DNA of 64,000 nucleotides from the NCBI RefSeq assembly GCF_900142755.1, contig NZ_FRCA01000017.1, forward strand, positions 1,595 through 65,594. Direction: 5' to 3'. Numbering within the stretch: position 1 is the first letter of the stretch; the number at the start of each line of letters is the position of its first letter. The DNA is from Halomonas cupida (GTDB lineage: Bacteria; Pseudomonadota; Gammaproteobacteria; Pseudomonadales; Halomonadaceae). A program made the position numbers and the translations under genes. Of this stretch, positions 42,405-52,191 are shown in pieces. The notes under the pieces were generated by a model. It did no database searches, was not told the origin of the DNA, and saw only the letters and a list, made by a program, of their open reading frames with translations.

Positions 42405-42878
42405 GGCTCTCTACACACTCTCTTGGCCCACTCTACGACATGCGGGCCTGAGGCCCGAGCGGGCGGTGGTTTCGGGAAGGGCGCTTGCGTGCCAACCAGG
42501 AAGTTGGACACGGCCTCCTGTTCCTGCCAGTCGCGGCCTGAATTATAGGGACATGGCCTGGTCATGACAAATGGCATATGCGGAGTGGTTCTCAGTCGCT
42601 TCCAGAGAATTTCCAGACGAAACGGCATAATTCTGCCTGACCGTCAAGATGCTGCACTGCCACAATTCATGCTATGGTGCATAGCATCATATTCTCTACA
42701 AGTATTGTACAAAGCCAGCAACAAAGTACACCCAGGGGATGGCGATCGGAGAATTGACAATATCTGGAACGCTTCTATAGTGGGCGAACCTTTTTCGCCG
42801 AGCGGGACCCATTTCGCTGGCACGTTAGTGAGAAATGACAACTTATCGCTCCATATCGAACACATAAGGAGGCCTGGC
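42405..42878. promoter_or_regulatory. Divergent sdhC-gltA control region
   Basis: This 474-base gap should hold promoters for both TCA units. The half nearer gltA (42640-42800) is AT-richer and carries an exact inverted repeat at 42669-42687. I cannot place sigma70 boxes with confidence. An open frame in phase with gltA runs through 42564-42878 but has no protein-like composition and no ribosome site. Confidence 0.55.
42669..42687. promoter_or_regulatory. Perfect inverted repeat, candidate operator between sdhC and gltA
   Basis: ATGCTATG and CATAGCAT are exact inverted arms separated by GTG, about 190 bases upstream of the gltA start. Its dyad symmetry and location suit a dimeric regulator; no family can be assigned. 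Confidence 0.45.
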
Positions 42879-44165
<1,287 letters not shown>

Positions 44166-44190
44166 TCTTCAGGAGCTACCTGCATTGGTT

Positions 44191-44354
44191 ATTAACCCGG
44201 CATGCTTTCATGTTGGGTTAATGGCGGCACAGGGACGTGCCGCCGTCGTCCATCAGGCCGACGCGAGACCGCACCACACCAGCAGATCCGCGCATCTGCG
44301 CCAGTGTGGTGCGGACGACAATCAAATCGATCAGGATGAGCTATTTGATTAATA
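44191..44354 (+). repeat. Multi-hairpin dispersed repeat, copy 4 (reference copy)
   Basis: This forward copy lies between the gltA stop and its terminator, so it is transcribed as part of the gltA 3-prime region. Order: hairpin 1 (44191-44222, loop CTTT), hairpin 2 (GGCGGCAC/GTGCCGCC), hairpin 3 (CGTCGTCC/GGCCGACG, one mismatch), linker GAGACC, hairpin 4 (GCACCACAC/GTGTGGTGC with inner GCAGAT/ATCTGC), linker GGACGAC and hairpin 5 (AATCAAAT/ATTTGATT). It lacks the GCCATGTT tail present in the other four copies. Confidence 0.92.
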
Positions 44355-44364
44355 GCGCTCTCTC

Positions 44365-44397
44365 GGAAGCCGCCCCTCAGGGCGGCTTCCGTCGTTT
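44365..44397 (+). terminator. Terminator downstream of gltA and repeat copy 4
   Basis: A perfect 11-bp stem GGAAGCCGCCC/GGGCGGCTTCC with loop CTCA is followed by GTCGTTT. It probably ends the gltA transcript. Confidence 0.75.
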
Positions 44398-44579
44398 CGG
44401 ACTACGCCTTACCGCCGCAACCAGTCGCACTGGTGAAGCCCTCCCCTGCTTCACGCTATGCTGGGCGGACAAACCAACCTGTACACATTGCACAAACCAC
44501 CTCATCAAGACCCGCTCGATTCGCATCGCAACAGATCGCTTTCCTCACCACTCCTTTCACATCATGCCAGGAGAACACA

Positions 44580-45470
44580 ATGAGCCGCACAATATCGAAG
44601 GTTGCCTTTATCGGCCTGGGCGTCATGGGTTATCCAATGGCCGGGCACCTGGCCCGCGCCGGCCTGGAGGTCCGGGTCTACAACCGCACCTCCGCCAGAG
44701 CCCAGGCCTGGAGCGATGAACATGGCGGCAGCCATCACCCCACCCCTGCAGCCGCCGCCGATGGGGCCGACCTGGTCATGATGTGCGTCGGCAACGATGA
44801 CGATGTCCGCCAGGTAACCCTGGGCAACGATGGCGTACTGTCCCGACTGGCCGCTGGCAGCCTGTTGATCGACCACACAACGGCCTCCGCGACACTGGCC
44901 GAGGAGCTGGATCAGGCATGCCGCGACCACGGCGTCGGCTTTATCGACGCTCCGGTTTCCGGCGGCCAGCAAGGTGCCGAGAACGGCGCCCTGACCATCA
45001 TGTGTGGTGGCCAGGAAGAGGACTTCGGTGCTGCCCGCCCGGTGCTCGAGCACTATGGCCGAGCCGTCACCTTGATGGGGCCAGCCGGCAGCGGCCAACT
45101 GACCAAGATGGTCAACCAGATCTGCATCGCTGGCCTGGTACAGGGGCTCGCCGAGGGCCTGCACTTTGCAGAACAGGCAGGACTGGACCAGCACCGCGTG
45201 ATCGACGTCATCAGCAAGGGGGCGGCCGGCTCCTGGCAGATGGAAAACCGTCACGCCACCATGATCGACGACCACTATCAACACGGCTTCGCCGTGGACT
45301 GGATGCGCAAGGACCTGGACATCTGCCTCACCCAGGCCCGCGAGCTCGAAGCACAGCTACCGGTCACCGCTCTGGTGGATCAGTTCTACGCAGACATTCA
45401 GAGCATGGGTGGTGGACGCTGGGACACGTCCTCGCTACTGAAGCGCCTACGCCGAAACAGCAACACCTGA
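44580..45470 (+). CDS. NAD(P)-dependent beta-hydroxyacid dehydrogenase (3-hydroxyisobutyrate dehydrogenase family)
   Basis: This 296-residue oxidoreductase has the N-terminal Rossmann motif FIGLGVMGYPMAGHL and substrate-binding DAPVSGGQQGAENG. The catalytic lysine is in GSGQLTKMVNQI, and the C-terminus is all-helical. Family members oxidise 3-hydroxyisobutyrate or reduce tartronate semialdehyde or succinic semialdehyde (GlxR, MmsB, Glyr types). No neighbouring pathway genes narrow the substrate. The ATG at 44580 has AGGAG six bases upstream; the upstream open frame is not family-like. Confidence 0.9.
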   Translation: MSRTISKVAFIGLGVMGYPMAGHLARAGLEVRVYNRTSARAQAWSDEHGGSHHPTPAAAADGADLVMMCVGNDDDVRQVTLGNDGVLSRLAAGSLLIDHTTASATLAEELDQACRDHGVGFIDAPVSGGQQGAENGALTIMCGGQEEDFGAARPVLEHYGRAVTLMGPAGSGQLTKMVNQICIAGLVQGLAEGLHFAEQAGLDQHRVIDVISKGAAGSWQMENRHATMIDDHYQHGFAVDWMRKDLDICLTQARELEAQLPVTALVDQFYADIQSMGGGRWDTSSLLKRLRRNSNT

Positions 45471-45512
45471 AGCCTATACCTCGCTTGAGGTAGCCTCACA
45501 CCCCGCCGACGC

Positions 45513-45859
45513 TGTGCATAACCCGGCCAGTGTCGGCCTCCTGCCCCCTCTCCGAGCGTTTTCCACACTTTCTGTGGATAACCCTGTTCACAACCCCTCG
45601 AAACCGCCCCTGAATCGCCATGAACACGGGCGGGAGCTTAGATTGGTTAATTTTTAACCTAACATAACTCGTTGTAAATAAAGGATAATTTTCAACATCA
45701 GGCGAAAAGGAGGAGGCATGAGGATTAATGCATTAAAAACGCAAGAAATATGGCAGGGAGTGGACAATTCCAGCGGACTGTCAAGCTGCAAAGATCAATT
45801 TGCTCTGATTTTCATCGCTGAATGAAAACCACTCACAAATCAAGGCAAACTTATCCACA
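45513..45859. other. Cluster of DnaA-box-like sites in an AT-rich intergenic region
   Basis: Two exact TTATCCACA boxes (45573-45581 on the minus strand and 45851-45859 on the plus strand) lie here. There is also TTATGCACA (45513-45521, minus) and TTTTCCACA (45559-45567, plus), with a weaker CTGTTCACA at 45584. Between them lies an AT-rich stretch with inverted repeat GGTTAA/TTAACC (45645-45659). The region, about 470 bases between the dehydrogenase gene and tRNA-Glu, could titrate or reactivate DnaA, or be a replication origin element. No function is proven by sequence. Confidence 0.5.
45718..45825 (+). CDS. Possible small protein, 35 residues
   Basis: This short frame starts with ATG directly after AAAAGGAGGAGGC, an extreme Shine-Dalgarno match with spacing of four from the first GGAGG. 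It encodes MRINALKTQEIW, then a polar middle, and ends ALIFIAE. It has no recognisable domain and its codon use is AT-richer than neighbours. It lies inside the DnaA-box region. Translation is plausible from the ribosome site alone; the purine run could also be accidental. Confidence 0.35.
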   Translation: MRINALKTQEIWQGVDNSSGLSSCKDQFALIFIAE

Positions 45860-45938
45860 TGATACATTACGACACACGAGGTATCGCTCATCGCTGCACC
45901 AGAAAGGCACGATCACAGGAATTATCAGGAAAGAGAAG

Positions 45939-46014
45939 TGGCGTCCCATAGGGGGTTCGAACCCCTGTTCCCGCCGTGAAAGGGCGGTGTCCTGGACCAC
46001 TAGACGAATGGGAC
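45939..46014 (-). tRNA. tRNA-Glu (anticodon TTC)
   Basis: The minus strand gives a 76-nt cloverleaf including encoded CCA. The acceptor is GTCCCAT paired with ATGGGAC, the anticodon loop is CTTTCAC with TTC, and the T-arm has GGTTCGAACC. The sequence is close to remembered E. coli tRNA-Glu. It is second in a two-tRNA unit downstream of gltX, whose product charges this tRNA. Confidence 0.97.
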
Positions 46015-46035
46015 GCAGAATCTCACGAGAATGGT

Positions 46036-46111
46036 TGGTGGAGCCTAGCGGGATCGAACCGCTGACCTCGACACTGCCAGTGTCGCGCTCTCCCAGCTGA
46101 GCTAAGGCCCC
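46036..46111 (-). tRNA. tRNA-Ala (anticodon GGC)
   Basis: The minus strand gives a 76-nt cloverleaf with encoded CCA. The acceptor is GGGGCCT with AGGCTCC, including the alanine identity wobble G3-U70. The anticodon loop is CTGGCAG with GGC, and the T-arm has GGTTCGATCC. It lies 21 bases upstream of tRNA-Glu and the two are probably co-transcribed. Confidence 0.97.
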
Positions 46112-46133
46112 ATATCTCGTGAAGACGGGGCGT

Positions 46134-46162
46134 ATCTTACTGATAAGGCCGGGGAAGGTCAA
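46134..46162 (-). promoter_or_regulatory. Sigma70-type promoter of the tRNA-Ala/tRNA-Glu unit
   Basis: On the minus strand TTGACC (46157-46162) and TAAGAT (46134-46139) are separated by exactly 17 bases. They are followed by ACGCCCC, a GC-rich discriminator typical of stringently controlled stable-RNA promoters. The predicted start lies about 16 bases before tRNA-Ala. Confidence 0.75.
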
Positions 46163-46219
46163 CCCCTTTAAGCGCCGAGTTACAAGCTACGAGTCACTAG
46201 CTGCCAAACGCAGCCCAGG

Positions 46220-46247
46220 GCTCGTAGCTCGTAGCTCGTAGCTCGTA
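46220..46247. repeat. Heptamer minisatellite, GCTCGTA x4
   Basis: Four perfect GCTCGTA units lie just after the gltX stop, with related AGCTACGAG remnants at 46183-46200. This is the same heptamer family as at 12123 and 30509. Confidence 0.88.
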
Positions 46248-46257
46248 GCTTCGAAGA

Positions 46258-47739
<1,482 letters not shown>

Positions 47740-47789
47740 ATCTTCCTGCATCCTGATGGGGTTTGGAGCCATTCCGGCAGCGTTGGCGC

Positions 47790-47818
47790 ATTATACGCGC
47801 CTTGCCGGAAACTGGCAG
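47790..47818 (-). promoter_or_regulatory. Predicted promoter of gltX
   Basis: On the minus strand a perfect TATAAT (47790-47795) lies 17 bases from CTGCCA (47813-47818), which matches TTGACA at four of six positions. The predicted leader to the gltX ATG is about 45 bases. Confidence 0.55.
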
Positions 47819-48028
47819 CCGCCCTGCGCCTTCCCTCTACCTCATCAGGCCAGGGCCATTACCTTCTGAGCCAGCCCCGAGCCTCGAACGGATCGACGCT
47901 GTCCTGCACACCACTCCAGATGCCCCAGGCCCAGTAATAATGCGGCCCAAGAGCTTGCGACCTGGTCCGTCCGGGGGATGTCTATATAAATTCATCGGGA
48001 TAAAAGATTGAAGAAACGGAGCCAATCA

Positions 48029-48067
48029 ATGAGTATTCTAAATTCTTCAAGTACCCAAACAGGATAG
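48029..48067 (+). CDS. Possible 12-residue leader peptide upstream of the XRE regulator
   Basis: ATG at 48029 follows GGAG with seven-base spacing and encodes MSILNSSSTQTG, stopping four bases before the regulator start. The regulator itself has only a weak AGGAT site. This suggests translational coupling from a leader peptide, or a decaying earlier start. The rest of 47820-48071 shows no gene, only an AT-rich TATATAAATT near 47980. Confidence 0.35.
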   Translation: MSILNSSSTQTG

Positions 48068-48071
48068 TTTC

Positions 48072-48683
48072 ATGGACGCGCTGGGCCCGCGCATCAAGTC
48101 ACTCAGAATCGCTGCAGGCCTCAACAAGGCCGCACTGGCACGCCAGGTCGGTGTCTCTGACGTCACCATTTCCTATTGGGAATCCGGCACCATCAAGCAG
48201 ATCGGCCACGAGCGGCTGGTCGCCTTGTCCCAGGCCTTGAGCTGCCCGCTGGCTCACCTGCTGGAAGGTGAACCCAATCGACCCTCCCCCCTGTATCTGC
48301 GCCCACGCTTGCCATTGCCGTGGAACGAAGCAGCCCACAAGGGGGTCGATCTGCCATTGGAGCTGATTCCCGGACAGCGCTGGGACGGCGATTGTCATCT
48401 GTTGACGCCAGCACCGGACGAAACCTTCGACTTTCTCCATCCTTTTGACCTAGTGGCCGCCGCCCCGACGGAAATCTTCCGTCAGCCAGGGCTCTACCTG
48501 GTCACCGAAGGAGATCAATTGATGGTTCGCCGAGTCGGCCAGGATGCCAGCGGACAGCTGACCTTTCAGCGCCAGGGACAGGTCGATGTCACGCCTTATC
48601 ACAGCGGACTGAGGCTGGCGGCCAAGATCGTGGCACTGTGGCGTCACGAGCCGCTGAACGAGCCTCAACGCACCCTCCGCTGA
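48072..48683 (+). CDS. XRE-family helix-turn-helix regulator with C-terminal LexA/S24-like domain
   Basis: This 203-residue protein has an N-terminal Cro/C1-type HTH (residues 7 to 62, GLNKAALARQVGVSDVTISY then WESG). The C-terminal segment LYLVTEGDQLMVRRV resembles the beta-barrel of phage-repressor S24 domains. No catalytic Ser/Lys pair is evident, so cleavage is not predicted. It stands alone between gltX and a convergent lipoprotein gene. Target genes are unknown. Such stand-alone repressors can be prophage remnants, but no phage genes are near. Confidence 0.8.
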   Translation: MDALGPRIKSLRIAAGLNKAALARQVGVSDVTISYWESGTIKQIGHERLVALSQALSCPLAHLLEGEPNRPSPLYLRPRLPLPWNEAAHKGVDLPLELIPGQRWDGDCHLLTPAPDETFDFLHPFDLVAAAPTEIFRQPGLYLVTEGDQLMVRRVGQDASGQLTFQRQGQVDVTPYHSGLRLAAKIVALWRHEPLNEPQRTLR

Positions 48684-48711
48684 CCCGGCGACTCACGCTG
48701 TCCTATACATG

Positions 48712-48747
48712 CCCTGCAAGCCTGTCGAGATCGGCAGGCTTGCAGGG
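48712..48747. terminator. Bidirectional hairpin between convergent XRE and lipoprotein genes
   Basis: A perfect 13-bp stem CCCTGCAAGCCTG/CAGGCTTGCAGGG extends inward by a wobble and a CGA/TCG pairing. It sits in the 70-base gap between the two stops. No T-run is present, but symmetry suits both directions. Confidence 0.65.
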
Positions 48748-48753
48748 CCGGGA

Positions 48754-49350
48754 TCACTGAAGCGGCTCGACCGTTACACTGTCGGTGGTCCGCCTTATCT
48801 GCTGGCCGACGAGCACACGCTGCACGGCGGATACCTGTTGCCCCAAACCATGCGGAGACTCGACAATCAGCGGACCCGAGAGATGCTCTCCCCGGCTGCC
48901 AAGATATCCCTGCACCTCTCTCGGTTGCAGCTCCCCCGGAGTGGTCGTCAAGCGCAATCGGTAGTATCCATCAGAAAGACCACTACCTGAGCCAAAGGGG
49001 CCTGCCTCGAGTTCTCCCGCGCTGATGACAACACGCTCCTGCCACCGCACTCCACTGGCCTCCCGCACGACCTCCACCTGAACACGAGTGCCATCCGGCA
49101 GATTGGTTCGCCCCACCACCTGCATTCGACGGTCCGCCAGCAGGACAGCCTCCAGCGCCACTTCAACCGGTGCCGCCATCGGCTCGATACCCGCCAGATC
49201 ATCCTCGACCTCGTCTGCCTCCACGGTGGCCGGCTCAGCGCTATTGGCCTCCACAGCAGGACTCGTGGAAGTCTCGCTATCATCCGTGTCGTTGTCGCAC
49301 CCTGCCAGCCCCAGCAGCAGGCCAAGGGCGATACAGCCCATCATGCGCAT
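48754..49350 (-). CDS. Hypothetical lipoprotein
   Basis: This 198-residue protein has a lipoprotein signal: MRMMGCIALGLLLGLAGC ends in lipobox LAGC, then CDNDTDD, whose Asp at +2 could favour inner-membrane retention by the classic rule. An acidic Ser/Glu-rich linker follows, then a beta-rich domain of about 110 residues with RVQVEVVREASG and SDGYYRLRLTT. The start at 49350 is supported by GGAGG six bases upstream; the 25-codon upstream frame lacks support. No family is recognised. Confidence 0.8.
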   Translation of the reverse strand: MRMMGCIALGLLLGLAGCDNDTDDSETSTSPAVEANSAEPATVEADEVEDDLAGIEPMAAPVEVALEAVLLADRRMQVVGRTNLPDGTRVQVEVVREASGVRWQERVVISAGELEAGPFGSGSGLSDGYYRLRLTTTPGELQPREVQGYLGSRGEHLSGPLIVESPHGLGQQVSAVQRVLVGQQIRRTTDSVTVEPLQ

Positions 49351-49624
49351 CCACTTCCTCCCGTATTTCACCGATCCCCGGCAACCGACCACAAATCGTC
49401 GCCAGCATACCGTGACTGACTTCATTATCGACCTACTGTCAGGAAGGACAAGGGATTACGTTCAAAGGGCAAGACAGAATCTGTCGCCAGCAGACCCTGT
49501 GCTGGCCTGAGATACCTGCTATAGCTGTAGGGACACCACCCCACAACTCGCCAGGACATCACATCATCGAGTCACAAGTGATATACACAGCCAGTGGTTA
49601 TCACGTCATTCATACGGAGAGCAC
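49351..49624. other. Divergent gap between lipoprotein and DJ-1 genes
   Basis: These bases should hold two promoters. I see no hairpin, repeat or small frame with a ribosome site that I would defend. Confidence 0.4.
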
Positions 49625-50308
49625 GTGACAATGAAGATCCTGATGGTACTGACATCCCATGACCGTCTGGGGAACACCGGCAAACCAACCGGGTTCTGGC
49701 TGGAAGAGTTTGCCTCGCCCTGGTATGCGTTCAAGGATGCCGGAGCCGATATCACCCTCGCATCACCCGCCGGTGGGCAGCCACCCATCGATCCCAGTAG
49801 TGATGTCGCCGATGCGCAGACGCCGGCCACCGAGCGTTTCAAACAGGACAGTGACGCCCAGCATGCCTTGGCCACGACCGTGAAGCTGGCAGATGTACGT
49901 GCCGATGATTTCGATGCGCTGTTCTATCCAGGTGGACATGGTCCGCTGTGGGACCTCGCGGAGGACCCAACTTCCATCCGTTTGATCGAGGCGTTCCAGA
50001 GCCAGGGAAAAGTCGTGGGCGCCGTCTGTCATGCGCCGGGCGTTCTACGCCATGTACGCACGCCCGAGGGCACTGCGCTGGTGGCAGGCCGACGGGTAAC
50101 CGGCTTCACCAACAGCGAGGAGCAGGCGGTGGGACTCACGGATATCGTCCCCTTTCTCGTCGAGGACATGCTGCAGGCCAACGGTGCCGAATTCTCTCGT
50201 GGCGACGACTGGGCCAGTCATGTGATCACCGATGACAGGCTGGTCACCGGACAGAACCCAGCGTCATCGCAAGCCACCGCCGAGTCGGTACTGGCGCTGC
50301 TGCGCTGA
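49625..50308 (+). CDS. DJ-1/PfpI family protein (type 1 glutamine amidotransferase domain)
   Basis: This protein of 225 to 227 residues resembles Hsp31/glyoxalase III-like members. The nucleophile elbow is VGAVCHAPGVLRHV with Cys followed by His. YPGGHGPLWDL and GFTNSEEQAVGL are family segments, the latter placing a Glu near the cysteine. Likely roles are glyoxal or methylglyoxal detoxification or protein repair. The start is GTG at 49625 (GGAG at five-base spacing) or ATG at 49631. It is convergent with the next gene across a strong hairpin. Confidence 0.88.
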   Translation: MTMKILMVLTSHDRLGNTGKPTGFWLEEFASPWYAFKDAGADITLASPAGGQPPIDPSSDVADAQTPATERFKQDSDAQHALATTVKLADVRADDFDALFYPGGHGPLWDLAEDPTSIRLIEAFQSQGKVVGAVCHAPGVLRHVRTPEGTALVAGRRVTGFTNSEEQAVGLTDIVPFLVEDMLQANGAEFSRGDDWASHVITDDRLVTGQNPASSQATAESVLALLR

Positions 50309-50323
50309 CCCGGGCCCACAAAC

Positions 50324-50353
50324 GACGAACGCCTCCAACCGGAGGCGTTCGTC
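50324..50353. terminator. Bidirectional terminator hairpin
   Basis: A perfect 13-bp stem GACGAACGCCTCC/GGAGGCGTTCGTC with loop AACC lies between the convergent DJ-1 and YjdM genes. Confidence 0.75.
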
Positions 50354-50374
50354 AGTGGTGCAGGAAAGCCGTAT

Positions 50375-50713
50375 TCACGCCTTCTTGACGTACATCGACT
50401 TGAGCTTCATCGGACCAATGCCATCGACCTTGCAGTCGATATCATGATCTCCCTGCACCAGGCGGATATTCTTGACCCTGGTGCCAACCTTGACCACCGA
50501 TGACGATCCCTTGACCTTGAGATCCTTGATCACGGTTACCGTATCGCCATCCGTCAGCACATTGCCGTTGGCATCACGGACCTGCTTCTCCTCCTCCGCT
50601 TCAGCGGACTCTCCAGCAACCCATTCATGGCCGCATTCCGGGCACACCAGTTGCATCCCGTCATGGTATGTGTAGGGCGACTCGCAGCCGGGACAGGGGG
50701 GCAGTTCACTCAC
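50375..50713 (-). CDS. yjdM: Zinc ribbon domain-containing protein YjdM (PhnA family)
   Basis: This 112-residue protein has an N-terminal zinc ribbon with PCPGCESPY and LVCPECGHEW supplying four cysteines. The C-terminal SH3-like PhnA domain includes DGDTVTVIKDLKVKGSS. Despite the old name PhnA, this family is not phosphonoacetate hydrolase; its function is unknown. The start codon is GTG at 50713 with AGGTGA seven bases upstream. Confidence 0.93.
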   Translation of the reverse strand: MSELPPCPGCESPYTYHDGMQLVCPECGHEWVAGESAEAEEEKQVRDANGNVLTDGDTVTVIKDLKVKGSSSVVKVGTRVKNIRLVQGDHDIDCKVDGIGPMKLKSMYVKKA

Positions 50714-50811
50714 GACGATATCACCTCACGGAAAAAGGACAGGCAGACTACCCTCAGGCGCGCACAATTGCCAGCCACGCCCCCGGCATGATGCTGTTCC
50801 GGTGAGCCCCG

Positions 50812-51288
50812 TCATGATCGCTGATAGGTGCCCACCAACCGATTCATTCCCAACAGGTGAGGCTCTACCTTCTCCAGTAGCGCCTTCATGGTCAGTCCCT
50901 CAGGGAAGTCCATCTCGGTATCCAGCGCCAGCACCCAATAGTAATAGCGATGCAGGCCATGTTGCGGCGGCGGCAAGGGACCGCAGTAGCCCAACTCTCC
51001 CTTGTCATTGAGGCCCGGCGTGCCCAACTCGGTACCTTCATCCAGAGACGACAGGCTTGCGGGAAGATTGTAGAGCACCCAGTGCACGAAGCCGTAACCG
51101 CCCGCTTCAACCCTGGGAGCATCCGGGTCATGGCAGATCACGGCAATCCCCCTGGTCCCTTCGGGCACTCCCTGCCAGGCCAGTGCCGGAGAAAGGTCTT
51201 CTGCCTCCATGGTGTTGCGCTGAGGGATTTCCCCATCCGGGGCAAAGGCATTGCTGGAAACTGATAGTCTGGATAGAGCGAATACCAT
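50812..51288 (-). CDS. YbhB/YbcL family Raf kinase inhibitor-like protein (PEBP)
   Basis: This 158-residue phosphatidylethanolamine-binding-fold protein has the PEBP ligand-site segments ICHDPDAPRVEAGGYGFVHWVLYNLP (DPDAP and HW) and YCGPLPPPQHGLHRYYYWVLALD (GPxPPxxxxHRY). It has no signal peptide, so it is cytoplasmic like YbhB. AGGAGA lies seven bases before the ATG. The physiological ligand is unknown. Repeat copy 5 begins 139 bases upstream of its start. Confidence 0.92.
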   Translation of the reverse strand: MVFALSRLSVSSNAFAPDGEIPQRNTMEAEDLSPALAWQGVPEGTRGIAVICHDPDAPRVEAGGYGFVHWVLYNLPASLSSLDEGTELGTPGLNDKGELGYCGPLPPPQHGLHRYYYWVLALDTEMDFPEGLTMKALLEKVEPHLLGMNRLVGTYQRS

Positions 51289-51426
51289 GCTGTTTCTCCT
51301 TTACCGAGTGGAAGCGTGTACTCTGATCTGCACACCAACGACAGAACTTCCTGACTCTGACATGATAGCCCTTGGGGATGATAGTCCCTGGGGATGGGAG
51401 CTCCAGCAGATGGGAGCCCCTGGAGA

Positions 51427-51599
51427 TATTGACCCGGCATGCTTTCATGTTGGGTTAATGCGGCACAGGGAAGTGCCGCCGCCGGCCATCAGGCCGACGC
51501 GAGACCGCACCCCACCAGCAGACCGCGCATCTGTGCCAGCGTGGTGCGGACGACAATCGAATCGATCAGGATGAGCTATTTGATTGCCATGCTAATAAT
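51427..51599 (+). repeat. Multi-hairpin dispersed repeat, copy 5 (most diverged)
   Basis: This forward copy lies between the divergent PEBP and flavodoxin-like genes. Hairpins 1 and 2 are kept. Hairpin 3 has one mismatch and hairpin 4 has two arm changes. Hairpin 5 keeps pairing through a G-T wobble (AATCGAAT with ATTTGATT). The ends read ATTGACCCGGC and GCCATGCTAATA. Confidence 0.9.
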
Positions 51600-51671
51600 G
51601 GCCCAGGCTCGCCAGCTGCAGTGTTGGATATTTCGAGTGTTGAGTATTTCGAGTGGAGGATAATCCGAGTG

Positions 51672-52145
51672 ATGGATAATCCGATGAAACGGCTGCTGAT
51701 TGTTGCCCATGCCCCCTCCCCCAATACCCTGAAGCTGTGCGAAGCCGCCTGTCGGGGCGCCGGTCACCCGGATATCGACGCCGTGGAGGTGACTTGCAAG
51801 GCACCTCTGGAGTGCGGACCAGAGGACGTGTTTCAGGCGGATGCCATCCTGCTCGGTACTACCGAGAACCTCGGCTACATGAGCGGCGCCCTGAAGGACT
51901 TCTTCGATCGAAGCTACTATCCACTTCTCGACCACACTCAAGGCCTGCCCTGCGCCCTGTACATTCGCGCCGGTCATGACGGCACCGGCACTCGACGTGC
52001 CGTGGAAGGCATCGTCACCGGGTTACGCTGGCGGTGGGTACAGGAACCACTGGTCCTGCGTGGAGACTGGCAGGACGCCTTCGAGCAGCAGGTCGAGGAA
52101 CTGGCCATGGCAATGGCTGCCGGCCTCGACAGCGGTATTCTCTAG
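51672..52145 (+). CDS. Flavodoxin-like NAD(P)H-dependent reductase/oxidoreductase
   Basis: This 157-residue protein has a flavodoxin fold: first strand and phosphate loop KRLLIVAHAPSPNT, second loop LLGTTENLGYMSGALKDFFDRSYYP, third CALYIRAGHDGTGT. Members bind FMN and reduce quinones or other acceptors, or act as flavodoxin-like proteins of unknown partner. The start at 51672 (MDNPMKRL) has GGAGG 12 bases upstream; MKRL at 51684 is an alternative start. It follows repeat copy 5 by about 70 bases and ends before a strong hairpin. Confidence 0.85.
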   Translation: MDNPMKRLLIVAHAPSPNTLKLCEAACRGAGHPDIDAVEVTCKAPLECGPEDVFQADAILLGTTENLGYMSGALKDFFDRSYYPLLDHTQGLPCALYIRAGHDGTGTRRAVEGIVTGLRWRWVQEPLVLRGDWQDAFEQQVEELAMAMAAGLDSGIL

Positions 52146-52191
52146 CTTTTTCTGCTGGCCTTCATGACCCATGATCACTCACTGCAACGCA

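Noticed and set aside
42564..42878. A 105-codon in-frame N-terminal extension of citrate synthase
   Set aside because: Citrate synthases of this type begin at about MADRKATL, and an AAGGAGG site precedes the internal ATG at 42879. The extension is promoter DNA that happens to lack stops.
48072..48683. Prophage repressor marking a hidden prophage
   Set aside because: The protein has a repressor-like layout, but no integrase, structural or lysis genes occur nearby and flanks are housekeeping genes.
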